Shown here: one piece after another, positions 46,881-60,935 of the stretch
Layout of the letters: the number at the start of each line of letters is the position of its first letter
Position numbering within the stretch: position 1 is the first letter of the stretch
DNA from: Galbula dea
Taxonomy: Eukaryota; Chordata; Aves; Piciformes; Galbulidae
Assembly (NCBI GenBank): GCA_013399015.1
Contig: VWZX01009107.1
Location: 248,001-312,000 of the forward strand
Length of the DNA stretch: 64,000 nt
Direction: 5' to 3'
Translations under genes and position numbers: made by a program
Notes under the pieces: model-generated
The model's input: the letters and a program-made list of their open reading frames with translations, nothing else
Told to the model about the DNA's origin: nothing
Databases searched by the model: none

Positions 46881-49800
46881 TGATCTGAACTATCACCTGT
46901 AACTGAGGGGAAAGATAAAGGGAAGCTTGCCTCAGAAAGGAGGGTAGTATTCGAGCTTCAGAAGGAAAAGTGACTGCAATAAAACACTGCAGACCTTTAC
47001 TATGACCTTTGTTTCTCACAGAGCTTCGAGAAAACTCTGGTTCTGGTCTCATGAATCTGCCCATGGGGCTATAGGAAGCTGGATAAAACAGGGGGGATGG
47101 AGCAACACTGTGGACATGTAAGAGGGAGGGAGTTTGGGCAATAAAATTGTGACATTGCCAACACCACACTATTTCCCCTGACCATTTTCAAGGTCCCTCA
47201 GAATCATGAGTTATGCACAAAAATCTAAACTATGAGAATAAACAATGTTTTTTTCTTACCACTATAAAATGCCCCTTAAAAACACCAGAAACTGTAAATG
47301 TAATATTATGAACACACACCCATGTAGGACCTAGCTTTTCATAGATCCAAGCAAAATTGCATGGCAAGGAGTATGCTAAATTCAGACTCTAGTAGGAACG
47401 ATCTTCTCGCTGGGCTTGCCAGGGTGAAACAGGAAGAATTTGGCCCATCACACAGTCTGGCCAAGCTGCTGCTTTCATTAATTTTATCCAAGCCTTTGTC
47501 TGCTGTTTTGCTTTAATAATGTGAAAATCCCATCTCCTCATTTTTCCATCTCAACTCAGTGGAACATCTGCCTGCCCCCCAAAAAGGGTATTTGAAGAGA
47601 AGTTTGCACGCCACGCTCAGACACAGCCTGGTGTGAGTTTTTAGCGTGTCAGTCAGTGAGTTAGAGGGAAAGGGTAAGGAGAAGCTAATCAGGATGAAAT
47701 GAGATTAAAGGCTGTCTAATTTTACAGCAACTGTGATCCATCAGCCACTGTGAAAGTGACAGTGGAAATGAATGATGGAGACAGACAGGTGGGGCTGTAC
47801 ATTTCACTGATTTATCCTCAAATGCACTGGGCCTTATTTTATTGAGTGAACATGACCGCATTTATCATGACTGTCATCTAAACCCACTTCCCTCCATTTA
47901 AAAAGGTCACTTTACTAGGAGGGAGTAGGATAGAGGCACTTTCAAAACAGATTTAAAATTTAATAACACATGTTTATAAAACCCTCTGCAAGAATTCTCA
48001 ACTTTATTAAAGACCAATTTCAAAGGAAGGAGAAAAGACTATTAAAAAGAGAAGATGGAAAAAAAGCCATGGTCATCTGAGAAACACTCTCAGCTACCAA
48101 GGTGATAGATGCCAGAGAATTATGTGAGATGGACAGATATAAACAGATCAGCTGGAACGGGCACAGACCACCTCTTCTAAGCCCCTGCCCCTCACACACA
48201 CTTCCCAAAGCTTGGGAGGTCCATGCTTAACAACCTTGGGCTCTCCTGGACCAAGAACACAAAGTCCAAGCAGCCCTACAGAAGACATCACCCTCACCAG
48301 CCCCCTTCCCATGTAATTCATGTATGATTGGGAGCAGACCCTCAGTGTAGAGGGAGGCAGTTTCTCAGATACAGATATGTAACATGCAGAGCATTCTAGG
48401 TCAGAATTAAATGGGTGATTTATACCTGAGAATGATCTGGAAGGCAGTGGAGTCCAAGACTACAGTGGTGTTTGCTAAGACTTTATTACAAACATTGTGA
48501 CATTGTGCAGGAGGTGACACTCATGGATGTCCTTCAGACACAGCTGCAGGTGGAAGACACAGCAGCACTCTGTACATCAGGATACATGTCCTAGGCAAAA
48601 CCTCCTCCCATATGCTAAACCTTAGTTAATGAAGGGCACCAGATAACGTTCCAGTACCTACTTTCTAAAATGGGCTCTACAGCTTATAGCCAAATGCTCA
48701 TGAAACCAAACACTATCAACAATAACCATAATGCCTATGAGGTCAGCCAGATACAAAGATGCTCCAAAGGCACCTCCAAATTTTGTATGGGGATGACAGT
48801 GACACACCTCACTCAGGCAGCAAACAGTAGTGTGTGCTGTTCATCTTACTCGGTTTTGTTTAGTTTCTGCCAAGGGCTGCACATTTAGGAAACAGCTCCT
48901 GGTTGTTTTCCATACATTAATCAAGGGGTCATCAGTTCCTCCTTCTCCTTACACCTTTCCCTGTCTGTCATCACTTCAAGACTAACTAGCAGGGAAGAAG
49001 AGGGAATAGGAAACAGGAGGATCTCTGGTCCCAGGAGATCTGAGAGCTGTGATACAGCCCATAGTCATTCCTCTGCTCTGCTAAAAACTCCTTCCAGAAA
49101 CAGCGCTTGATTCATCTACTCAAAAGGGTTTTTTTTTTAAATAAAATCCATAGATTTTTTTTTTTTTCACTCCCCTGAACTGCTCAGCTGTTTGGAATAC
49201 AGAAGGTACCACAAGGAAAGCCAATAGATCTCTTCCTCAGCTACTGCACAGCTTGAACATAGTCCCTTCAAGACTCAGTACACCCCAAGAAGTCATGCTT
49301 ACAATCTAATGACCTGTGCAGATGGTGCAAGAGAAGAGGGTGTTTCCAGAACCAGGATGCCATTCCCAGAAGACATATGGAGTCAATAATGACCTCTACA
49401 GTATTAACAGCCTAACCTGTTGACTACATGATACTCAACAACTGCTACTTGAAAATTAGTTATTTCCACAGCTCCTCAGAGGGCAGTGAGAAGTTGTCTC
49501 TCTCCAGTACAGAAGACACATTCAAACCCACTTTAGGAGATCCTGATTTGCTCACGGCAGAGACACAATATTCATTTCATTCCCAACCCCTTCTCCAAAA
49601 TGCTGGCCAGACCACAGCTAGTCCAATTATTTCTTGAGAACAGAATATCAGAAGCTTTTCCCCTTTCTTTGGTTCAGTTGCAGGAAGAGTATGCATTTAT
49701 TATTGAAAGTTACTTGTTATTTCTCACCAAGGAGGTTAGATAAATAAAGGCTAGGATTCCTCTGTGAATTGTTCCCTTCAATTGTTTGTTATTTAATAAC

Positions 49801-52800
49801 TGTGGGGAAAGACTGACCACAATAAGTATGAAATTCTAGCCTCAGTGAACATGGTGGGAGCTTTGTCATTCACTTTAAAGGCATCAAGTTTTCACCCACT
49901 AGAATTTTCTTCTCAGAAGATAATGAAACGAAGTTAAAAGAGGAGAATAATCAACAGTAGATGGCAAACACCTCTGTTCACATTCCTATGGCCAACCTGC
50001 ACCCTGCCAACTCAAATTCAAGCAAACACATGTGAATTATATTTTTCTAGTAATGCATCAATGCCAATCTTGAGTCTGAACCTTCCCCATGGAAATGACT
50101 CTGTGCAGCTGCACTGCCCACAGTCAGAGAAGCACACATACGTGAATACACCAAACATTTTAGTAGGATGAGGAGCAGGGGGATGTAATGTACAGTCCTG
50201 TGGGAAGGTTCAAAGTGACAATTCCTCTTCGTTTGCTATCCCTTCCTTAACCACCAACCTGCTGAAGGTTGTCCCTGGTCATCCAGATGCCCCCTCCAAA
50301 AAAAGCATGTGGAGATGCCTCAGCAGAGCTTAACATTCTCCTCATCACCAAAATGGTCATTCCAAGTAGCAGGAAAGTGTCTTACTGTTGACACTTTTTC
50401 CATGATGGACACTCTAAAATGTACTAACAACTAGGCAAACAAAAATAAAAGGAAACAGAGGAATCAACCCACATAAATTGATTAACACCAAAACCTACTT
50501 TCTCCAATATCAACCAGGCAGAAATATTGCTGTCCTAGACCTCTCCTCACAGATGGACTCCCAAAGAAGGAAAATGATAGATCCACAGACAATCTGAAAA
50601 TTCAGGGAAGGAAAATTGACCTGGGCAGCAAAACTTCATGCTTATGTAAAACTGGCACAGATAACTTCATTTGTAAATCTATACACAGAAGATGAAATGA
50701 GAATGTATGGCTGAAAAAAAATCCATTAATAGATTTGGCCTGAATTTATGTTACTTTTCTTCTGCTTTCTAGAATAACAGTACTGTTTGCTATTTTCAGA
50801 AAAACTGCTGTCCAAAATGTATTGTGATGCTTAATCCTAATGATCAGAAAAACTGACTCCATGTGAGCACTCATACCAGAAATTTTGCTCTGCTTCCTCA
50901 AAAACTTTTGTGAATTTATAAAGCATTTAGTCAAGAAACATAAGCAAAACCATGTGTCTTAAAACTGAATGCCAAGCTAAATATTCTAGCATGAGCATCT
51001 GCTATTTAAATCAAGTGGCAGATCAAAATTCATGGGCTGAACTATGCTCACACAGAATCACAAATAATTCACAAATTCACATGATCACACACTTGTGCAT
51101 GGTCATGGACTGCTAACAAAGAGGATGAAAGGTCAGGTTCATTTAAATCACTGACCATGCCAGGACTGCAGCATTTGACATGTACAATACAGTAAATTAA
51201 AGTCATTGTGATCAACATCAAATAGTTAAAATATACATAACTAAGTATCCTCAACTGGCTTGCATTGTTTGTTTTATGTACATTTTGCAACAGTCTTGTT
51301 CATAAAAGCATCATTTTCAATTAGTGAGGTGAAGGGAAGTGAGGACTGAGACACAGAGTATGCATCAATGAAACTGGGACTTGTGCTAGTAACCCTGGCT
51401 GGGACCAGGTTCTGCTGGAGACTGAATTCAAGGAGAGAATGAAGCTTAAGTGAATAGACAGGGATGGGTCAGGTCAGGTCAGAGGGGACACAGCAGAAAG
51501 GTCAGGGTCTGGAGGAAGAGATGGCAAAATCTGCAAACACTAGTGCATAGTGATCCAGAGCCCCAAGGCCTGCACTCCTCACACTCCTCTGCTGTCAGCA
51601 CATCTGAGTGAACACTTGTGCTGTTTCCACCCCTGGTTCCCAGGATAAATAGCCTCCACTTATCACCAGCAACTGCCTGAATGCAAAAGGCATAGATGTG
51701 TACAGCAGATCTGCAAAGCCAGTCTCCATGGCACATCATTTCTCAGCATACCTTGAAAAGGGAGCTTCACCTCCAAGTCTATGCAAATGCCAAGGAGAAG
51801 TGTGGGGCATTCAGCAGTTAAGGACTGCTATCTGGTGAGTCTGCAGTGCACATCTCTGCAACCTCTCTATTTATGCTGGTATGGTCCTTAAACAGCTAAC
51901 CATGATACTTCTCCACTGCCCATCCTGCTGAAGGTTCAGTCCCATAAACAACAGAGACCTGCAGAAGCTGCCACAGAAATATTTCTGCCCTTTTCTGTCC
52001 CCAGTCCTGTTACTCCTTGTGATGGCTGATGCATGCATGCAGCTAAGCAACAAACAAGCAAGAAACCACACTGCTTCTTTTAGGTGAATTGAATTTAACC
52101 CAGGTCTGTTCCCTGCCTGGCCTCACAAACTGGAGTGAGTAGGAGAGTGAGGCCATGAGAAGAACAGAAGGACTGATGGATCGCCAGCAGTGCCAGCTGG
52201 AATCAGCTTGTCATGGTTATGAAAACACCACCTCAGCACATGATACCAAACCACTTAAATGGGTCAAACCTAGTGTTGCTGTGGCCCTGTCCCTCTCATA
52301 GCCCAGGCAATCCAGGTCCCATTTCATGCCAGCACAGTCTCTTCTTGGCACCCCTTGGTAAAGGGCTTACCCATCCAGTAAACCCTTTCAAGGCAATAAT
52401 CTGGTGGGAAAATAACCCAGAGAATGAAAGTGTATTTTCATTTTGGTTTAGTGCCCTCAGCAGGCTCACCCAGGAGCCAAATGAGTTCCAGCACTGACAT
52501 GAAGAAGACAAGACCATGTGATAGGGTTTGAGTGGAAAGGAACTTGAAACACCAGCAAACGCTTCACCTACCATATGGCCATAGCTCCCGTGCAGGGGAT
52601 GAAGCCACTCTATGAACGAAGCAGGTATCAACGAGCAAGACTTGACAGCAAGAGGTTACTTCACTCCTGGAAGGTGTGCAGGGGGAGCCTGGGGGCTGGA
52701 GGAGCAGACAGGATTTCTCACAGTTAAGGCAGCTGCATCCTGAGCTAAAGGACAGGATCCTGTCTGTATTTGCCACGTGATTTTACTGTGGTGCTAGACA

Positions 52801-52974
52801 AGTCTCTTAAGCTATTTTTTTCCACAGCTAACAGTCTCCCCTGCTCTGAGAATATTAATTGCATGTGCTTCTGAGAGAGGAGAAGAGAGAGGTTTTTGGA
52901 GAGCCTGCTCTGATCCCTGTGCCTGATACACAGGAGTGCTCTGTGCTCACTGCAGTAACTGTGCAGTAGCTGAG

Positions 52975-53306
52975 AATCACAGAATCATAGAATCAGCTGG
53001 GTTGGAAGACACCTCCGAGATCATGAAGTCCAACCCTTGATCCAACACCACTATGATTACTAGATCATGGCACTAAGTGCCACATCCTGTTCTTAAAAAC
53101 CTTCAGGGACAGTGAATCCACCACCTCCTTGGGCAGGCCATTCCAATGCCTGATTACTCTCTCTGTAAATAATTTCTTCCTAATATCTAACCTAAACCTC
53201 CCCTGGCAGAGCTTAAGCCTGTGCCCTCTTGTCCTACTGCTGGTTGCCTGAGAGAAGAGACCAACCCTCACCTGGCTACAACCTCCTTTTAGGTAGCTGT
53301 AGAGAG
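52975..53306 (-). mobile_element. CR1 LINE fragment, 3' end
   Basis: A 5'-truncated CR1 on the minus strand. The plus strand begins with the octamer tail (ATCACAGAATCATAGAATCA), then GGTTGGAAGACACCTCCGAG, then the TCCAACCC landmark near 53030, and continues to CCTGAGAGAAGAGACCAACC and ACCTGGCTACAACCTCCTTTTAGGTAGC. On the minus strand the frame at 53065-53391 starts in flanking DNA and then gives the CR1 reverse-transcriptase C-terminus (KLFTERVIRHWNGLPKEVVD). It is a non-functional fragment of about 330 bp, moderately diverged. Confidence 0.93.
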
Positions 53307-53354
53307 AGGCAGTCTGGAAAGGGTCTTGAAGGGCTACCCCAAAGGATACCTCTG

Positions 53355-53480
53355 ACTTTAACCTCATTGCACCTCTGTTCCTCATCTGCAAAATGGGAAC
53401 AATGACAAATTATGCTCCTCACATGAGAATGATGCAAAAATACCACAATGAATGTCAGTGAAGCAGTTGGCCCTTCCTTG
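53355..53480 (+). repeat. MIR-like SINE fossil, 3' half
   Basis: TAACCTCATTGCACCTCTGT then TCCTCATCTGCAAAATGGGA closely follows the MIR consensus 'aacctctctgtgcctcagtttcctcatctgtaaaatgggga', followed by AACAATGACAAATTATGCTCC in the place of 'ataatagtacctacctc'. MIR-type CORE-SINEs are old enough to be shared by amniotes. A possible 5' half lies at 52762-52806, left of the CR1 at 52975. Confidence 0.5.
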
Positions 53481-56400
53481 TTGTTGTGAAGTCTGTGAAG
53501 GAAACCTTGTGAAAAAACCCTGTCTTCAGAAGAAGATTTCAGTAGTGTGTGACAGACAGGAGCTACTTGCTGAACAACAGCAAAGAAATGCTGTGAGCAG
53601 AAATTCAGCACAGTCTCTTCTGTGCACTGACATGTGACAAAGAATAGTGTGTGATATCACTAGAGATTGTATCTCAATGCTTATGCAAAGAGAGGCCAAA
53701 TTAAGGTTGCAGAAGCCACTTAATTCTCACATTTCCTAACTCCGGAGGGCTTGGTATCACTGTCTAATGCTCTCTTCAAGCGTGATGCAAGTCCCTTGTG
53801 TGTGATCCACCCTAGATCTGACAGCAGCTAACACCTTCTTCTTCTTGCAGCTGGTTCAGCATCTCTGAATTACCCACGTAGGTACTATGGAGTCTGAAGT
53901 CTACCAAGCCCATGGCTGGAGTCTCAGGAGCTCTCCTCCTCTTTCTCCTCCTGCCGCAGTTCCTCCTCGCCGGCAGTGTGAGGCTAAGCCACTAGATGGG
54001 GTTTGATGTGCTCAGCTCCCCCCTTCTCTGGGAGAGGCATTTCAATCATCTTTTGGCTTCAGGTTTTGCAGCCAACCCAAAAAACTAAGAGGTGAAACGC
54101 AGCACAAAAAAAGACATATCCAGCTTCCTCCCAAGCAGTTAACTTCTGCTTGTTCCTCGTGTTTGGCGTGAAAGGGAAGAAATGAAAGGGAGTAAGTACA
54201 CTCGGCGCATCAATCCTGGCAGGTGCTGAGCCCTGCCAGCTCCCACTGCCTGCAATGGGCACGGGGGGTGCTCAGGCTTTGGCACAGTTCTCAGTCATAC
54301 CTGCTTTGCCTCGTCTTGTCTCAGCTCCCCGAACCCAAACTGCTCAAGGATCATTCAGCGATTTCTCTGGCAGTCCACACACATCTGCCTTTCTATTTCG
54401 GGTGCCAGTCCCAGTGATACACAGCAGGCACAGTTCCTTCCCCACCAACACATCACCAAATCTCTCTCTCTCTCTTAATAATGATCTGGAAGCTGGGTGA
54501 AACAACATGCTCGCTTTTGACAAAGAGAATGCTTCCTCATGGCAGGGGTAAGGGAGGGGAAAGAGGATGCAAAATAATAACCTACAGAATTAAAGGGGGA
54601 AAAAGGAATCTTTTCTAAAACAGTCACTCCTTTCCAATGGAAACACAGTGCTTTACTAAAGGTTCATTCCAAACTGCACTACACAAAGGTGGCCAGGTTG
54701 CAGCTCTTTTCTCATCTCCCTAAATAACATTGTTTTGGGAAGGCATGCAAAAGCCAAAGTGTGCCTATTCCATCAGGGATGTGCAAAGGGACTGTGATTT
54801 ACCTGTTTACGCACTGCTGACAAATTATATCTTCTCTCTCTTTCCCAACTGCTTACAAGAACTGTTCCTCTCATGGCATCAGCCATCCCAAAACCAGTAC
54901 TTGGTATTAAACCTATACATACAATAGAACCAAGCACTCCTCCCAGCCTCCCATGAAAACACAGATACCCTAGATCCCCTATACAGCAACTTCTCAGGAC
55001 CCAGCCCTGCAAACTCCTGCACACTCCTTTTCTTCTTCACGGCCAAGAGAAGGAGAGCAAAAAGCCAGGATCGTTTTGAAGTCAGTCTTTCATTTTTCTC
55101 TCCTGGCATGAGGAGAAAAAGTCCTCCTCCCACTCAGCAGAGGAAGGCTATCTACCTGAGGGCAGCTGCTGAGGATGCTCCTAACCATGGGGCAGCAGTA
55201 ATGACAAGGTTAAGCACATCCTCAGGTCTCTCTACACCACCAATGAGATAACTTGCATTTTGCAGCCTGTCACAGCCAGGCCTGTATATCCCTGCTAGTG
55301 TCTCAAAAGCCACCTTGAAAGAGCCACACACAGGGGTACACCCAAGTGGCAATGCAGCACTTGATTGAGCAGGATCACATCTAAGCTGTGGACTGAGAGA
55401 TGAGCATGGGCAGATAGATTTGTGCTGCCTAACAGTATGGCCTGTCACAAACCTTGCAGGTGAAAACTCAACCTTCATTTCTGATGAGTTTGGATTTTTT
55501 GCAAAGAGAAACAGATAAAAAAAAGTGGCAGAAAAAGAAACACAGAAAAAATAAAATTAAAAAGTGCACTTCAGAAGATCTTTGTTTAATTCATGGCAAA
55601 ATCACTGACAAAACCTACATTGTGTCATTACCAGACATTAAGACAGCCCTTTCCTGCAGTCTTCCTATAAATTAATAAAGACAGAATAGAATCCCAAGTG
55701 CAGTGCATTTGATCATCCATGTTCATATGGACACTGCTGATCCACATCTGGCTAAAATAAATGGGGTTTTACACAAATTAGGTTACAACTGATACAAACA
55801 GTTTTGATTCATACTACAGAGCCACAAGCAGATGATCATCACTATCACTTTGGTTTAGCACTGTGCTTGTGAAAGTCACCACTTATCAGCTGGGCTGCAG
55901 GAACTGTTTCTAGTCTCTTACAATCAAGAAAAGCCACAAGCTTAAACTACCTCAAAGCATTGATTGGACTGTTCAAAAGAGCAGATTTTCCACTTAGGAA
56001 CACGAGCACTAAGCAGGCATTGGGACTCAGCTAAAGGGTGCTACCTTGGAGAAAAGCAGATGAGTTGGATATCTGGCAATCCTTTGAACCATAACAAAAC
56101 TACAGAGAATTCAGACTCAAAAAAACCCTGATAGATGACAAACAAATGATAATAGCAACTACCTGCAAAATGATCTGGTGAAATCAGCCTACTCCTTATG
56201 CCAGTCTAGCTTATTTACACACTACAAAAGCACTGGGATTTTGCACTGTCTACACATATCCCAAGAAGCAGTGTGGCATTTCTATTAGAGAAATACCTTT
56301 GGTAATTCTGCAGAGTCCTTAAAGTCAAACTCCAGACACCGAGCCTGCAAAGACAGCTCCATATGCTCAGCTGTATGTAAGCTTTCAAATTTTCTCTGAT

Positions 56401-56746
56401 TTATTTTGTTTTCTGACATAAAGAAGTACTTTTTTGGTGTTCTGCAATATGTAGAACCTCTGAGTGATTTCAAAAACCTGTCTGGGACACTTGCTGACAT
56501 CCGTGTCACTGGAGGTTCACAAATACAGTCATTCCTATTGCAGTACCAGTCTGCACAAACACAGTTTTGATAAACATGAATATGAAGCATTTTTGGAAAA
56601 AAATACCTTCCAATCACATTACAAATCTTGTAGGCTCAGTTATTTGTTCCTTACTCTACAGTACAAGTGCTGATAACCCAAAACATTTTCAAGAATTACA
56701 ATCCTGACCCCTAAATCCCAAACACTACATATGCTTGATGCCCTTT

Positions 56747-56783
56747 CAATTTACTTTCTTCAATTTACTTTCAATTTACTTTT
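56747..56783. repeat. Short tandem CAATTTACTTT array
   Basis: Three copies of CAATTTACTTT with small spacers (TCTT, none, TAATTT). This is a low-copy local duplication. Confidence 0.8.
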
Positions 56784-59004
56784 AATTTTCAACCAGAAGA
56801 TCAAAACCTCCCATTTAAAAAATAATCAGTTGAATCACAAAGCTTTGTCTTCATATACTAAATGTGCAAGATCAGAGACAAAATTGTTGGCAACACTGCT
56901 AACGTAATTCTGCAGCAGCTTCCCTGAAATAATCAGAATTAGGTACTCAGGCTTCATTTAGACACATGACAAAGGGCAGTATTATTGTTGTGCTCTAAGG
57001 GGAAAGTCCCAAGATAGAACTGAGTACCAAAATCATTACAGTATAGTATAGCAATACCTGAACTAACTTCATGGCACCGACTTAGCCCCAGCTGGTATAT
57101 TGTCAGGTTCTCTTTTGTTTTAAAGGTCTCACTTGGTCTGGGGCCAGAGTTCAGCAGATGCTGTATCCACTGGTGGCAGGAAACAGCACCTTAAACAGGC
57201 ATAAATACCCCATCAAACAAATGGATAAATCAAATACTTCTTTCCAGATTTTTGCTATTTATGTCCATGGGTTGCTCCGGTTGACAACCACAAACTCTTT
57301 TTAAGTAGAACAGACATTAAATTCATAATGGATTTCATCCATAGACTTAATGAAGTGGTATGAGCTTGGTCCACACAGTTCACATTTCCTACCTCTAATT
57401 GCCCAGATTCTCCTTTTCTTGTGGATTTTCCACTTGCATGACACTTTTGCACCAGCCTCTGAAGCCCACCCAGGATGAATTCCAGCTGCAGACCCAGTGG
57501 GCAGCTCTGGGGTCTGCTCACCTTATCCAACCACACAACACCCAGTAAACCCAACCAACCAAAACCAGGCACTACTTCACCCTGCCTGCATTCTCCATGG
57601 GGTTCTTTTACACCCAGAACTGGTGTAATTAATCTTCCACCTCTACAGCCTTGCTTCTGTAAAGAGGAAGATGCTTTCTGTCCTCAGCAGCTCCAGCACC
57701 CCAAGATTGCATATCCCCCCCCCGTACCCCACAAAGCCTCTGAGCACCAGGGGAAACAGAGAGCTCTCAAGAACACTTTCTGCATATTGCAAAAAAGGTA
57801 ATTAGTGACTTCAGAAGCAGAGGGAAGTAACTGTGGTATCACATAGTTAAATGGGCAGCCCTGGAAGATATTTTTTGTGCAAATCAATGCAAGGTGATAG
57901 ATCAATAGAGGCTTTCTATATAAAACCATCTTCTCCTGAAACAGCGAGCTGAGCATTATTCAAACAAATTCTTCTGTTATTTAAGGATGTATCTTCATTC
58001 TTGTTGAACACTACTGATTTGTGCCACTTAAAGCCAGAGGACTTAAAACAAAACAGTTATTTTCTCTGAGGACAATGAATTATATTCTAATGTTGACAGT
58101 TTCAGATGAAAGCCCTCAAACGACTGCAGCTTCTTCAGGTGAATGCCAGCATGGTTTCACATAGGGGGAAACCCCCTTCCACAGCAGCCCTACCTCTCTG
58201 AGTGGGGGCCAGGCTGTTAAAATCTGGACTGAAACTAAATGGTGGCTTCAGGAAAAGGGATGCTATGTCAGGACTTTATTGCTATTGTAAATCTTTGCAG
58301 TTAAGAAAAATCAAACTTCTAAGCCCTGAAATGATCATTTCTTGGAGCTGTGCTGCAGACAGCCCAAGAGCTGACAGAAGGACAGTGGCTCCAGCCTTCC
58401 TGGGTGAAATATGCCGAGTTCAGAAAGCCCCTGAAACACCCTGTGTGTTAAGAAGACTTAAGTTGGAGGCTTTAGCACTGTATAAGCCCTTACATGAGAT
58501 GTCTTTGTCCTAGATGTATCTGTCTTTCCTGGAGCTGAAGTTATTGGGAGCCAGGAAACGCTCAGCTGATTCCACCAGTTGTGATTCTGCTGAATAAAAT
58601 AAAGTTTAAACAAGTTTGTGCAAACCTGAGTGGTAATGCAGCTGGGAGACAAGGACTACACAGAGACTAGCCAGAAGACTAGGATTTGGACACCATAGAT
58701 CATGGAGCTCTGTGCTACTGGCTGCCACAGTGCTTGAAGTAATAGTAGTTCTCTGTTCAGAATATATAGATGAACTCTGTCCTATGTTAATGCACTGCCA
58801 TATAGAGTTGTTTACAGGCAGTACTTAGTAAAGTGCTTAAGCATGTATTTAAACACACTGCTGAACATCAGTGTGATTAATACTTTGCTGAATTAGAGAT
58901 ATGGTATGAATGCATTTTTCTGCTGTTGTAATTTCTCATAATATACATTTATAAACTGGTCATAAGAATTTTCAGTTTTGCATACAGCAAATGAGTTAAT
59001 TTGG

Positions 59005-59070
59005 GAGTCAAATTCTGCCTTAGTTATGCCTGCACAATGCCTTTCACATGCATGAGGGCAGAAGACTACT
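59005..59070. repeat. Old palindromic-type repeat fragment (half copy)
   Basis: GGGAGTCAAATTCTGCCTTA then GTTATGCCTGCACAATGCC resembles one arm of the same repeat family as the copies at 28641 and 29306 ('gtcagattctgcc..agttacacctgtgcaa'). Only one arm is evident. Confidence 0.35.
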
Positions 59071-60829
59071 CCACGACCTTTAATTGGACCTCTTCTTTGC
59101 TAGTCTTTAATGATTGTCAAGGAAGAAAACCCAACTGGTTCTTTCTTTCTGATCTGGCAGCTCTTTGACATTCCCTTCATGTCATTTCAATCAGAAAAGT
59201 ATCTTTTACATATGCTGTATATGTTTGTTAAGGCTGTGCACATATAGCAGCAGTAATTCTTGACCAGCAACCAAGCAGCTGCCGGTGAGTACAGATCAGA
59301 ATCATGCACTCTGTTCCTCTGCATGTAGATCAGGGAGAAAAGGAGGGGAAGAGAAGAAACATAGCTTTCATCACTTATCATGGTAATTCTATTTAAATCT
59401 ATTTTAATGATTTCTAACGACTTAATTTGCCAAGCCTTACCACCTGAAAGGGATGCAAGTGCATCTCTCTCAATTTTTCCTTCCCTGCTTAAGCCAGGGA
59501 GGAGTGTTTACCATCTCTTAGTTTCAAGTTTTTGAGTCAAACCTTATTTTTTTTCAATATATTTTTCCCAATAATCACAGCTCAAAGCATTGGGCTACCT
59601 TTCTGCATTAAGGTGCTGGTAATTGTCATTACCACAAAACTGTTATTTTACTTGCATTTATTTAGTTTCTACTCATAATTAATAGTCATAGCTGTAGCCA
59701 TCTCAGACTTGAAGACCTTTTTCCCCCCTGAATTAAAGCTAAATCATGTGCATTAAACACATTATCTGCTTGTATCAAAATGGGAAATTTAAAATTGATA
59801 CAGTCACAGATAAATTGTTACTGAAAATGACAGACTCACACCAGCCACTTGGAAGCTCTGGCTGTTTGCTGAGATCGGTGAGTGTCTGGGTAGGCTTACT
59901 TGGGTTCACAGATAACAGATGTTCCCTTGATAGAAAAGATGCCAATTCCCTTTTGCTGTCCCATTCACCAGCTCCCAAGAAGCCTGAGTGGGGGTTTCTC
60001 CTGCCAAATGACCAGGGTACAGGGCTTGCTCCCATGCCTCAGCCCTCACATGCAGTTCATGTGGATGCAGGTTAGCCTGGGGCACTGCAGCTGGAAACCA
60101 GCTACCCCCTTCGAGCCAAAAATGCAGCCTGGCTTACCTCATACACAGGTATTAGGACAAGACCACCCCACATGAGGCACTATGGACAAGACCAGACCAC
60201 CCTATGTCAGGCTCTTGCCACTTACCTCAGTCCACCAACACCACCTGCTTAGGACTTGCACCCTCAAACACTTGTGTGAAGTGACGTAGTGCATTTGACA
60301 CCCTGCCTTGATGTCCTGCTATAAAGAGACCACTCTGGGAGACTGTGACAGCATGTCCCACCCCTTCATGCACATTAACTCACAAGACCATCAGGAGTCT
60401 TGGGGCAGCACTGAAGGAGATCCAGGAGGAGAACTGGAGGTACCCTGCACCAAGTGCAGAGTGTGGCTGTGAGCCCCCCAGCAGCAGAGCTACAAGCTGA
60501 GCAGGGACACCCACATCCCATGCCAAGGCACCCCTGAAGCCAGCACAGCAGTTCTCCAGGGCAGCTCTCAGGGAGCTCAAAGTCACTTTGTATTTTTTCC
60601 CCCTGGAAGTGATCTATTCACAAGCAGAGGGGGAACAGTCATGGGGCAAGGTACAGTAGCTCATACTACAGCTGCCTTTGTTGCTCCTGCTTGACAATAC
60701 TAGAGGACATCATTTGTCTAGACTGATGGGAAAACATATGTTAAAGTAATTAATTCACCTGCCCCAAAAGATTGAGGCCAGGCCAGGATTTGTACCTTTG
60801 CTAGTGCTCAGTCTGATCCTAAGCAATGG

Positions 60830-60935
60830 GATTTCCACCACTTCCCATGGTAGATTATTCCACAACCTAATAGATCTCAATGTCAGGAAGTTTTTTCCTG
60901 ATATTCAGCCATAATTCATATCTATGAATTATGAG
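60830..60935 (-). mobile_element. Ancient CR1/L3-type LINE 3' fragment
   Basis: Plus-strand text CCACTTCCCATGGTAGATTA, TTCCACAACCTAATAGATCTC and GTCAGGAAGTTTTTTCCTGA, then TATTCAGCC, is the reverse complement of a conserved old CR1/L3 block ('ggctgaatatcaggaa..cttcctgac..gagatctattaggctgtggaataa'). It is a short, heavily worn copy. Confidence 0.65.

Noticed and set aside
46819..47169. 116-codon minus-strand frame
   Set aside because: It overlaps an old dispersed repeat, has no domain pattern and lies within the long KLHL14 intron.
53065..53391. 108-codon minus-strand open frame
   Set aside because: It starts in flanking sequence and runs into the CR1 fragment at 52975-53306, so it is not a gene.
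55230..55262. Minus-strand frame containing YLIGGVE, which looks like a kelch strand
   Set aside because: The surrounding residues lack the YDP, tryptophan and spacing of a kelch repeat, no matching splice sites frame it, and it does not resemble any part of KLHL14 that I recognise.
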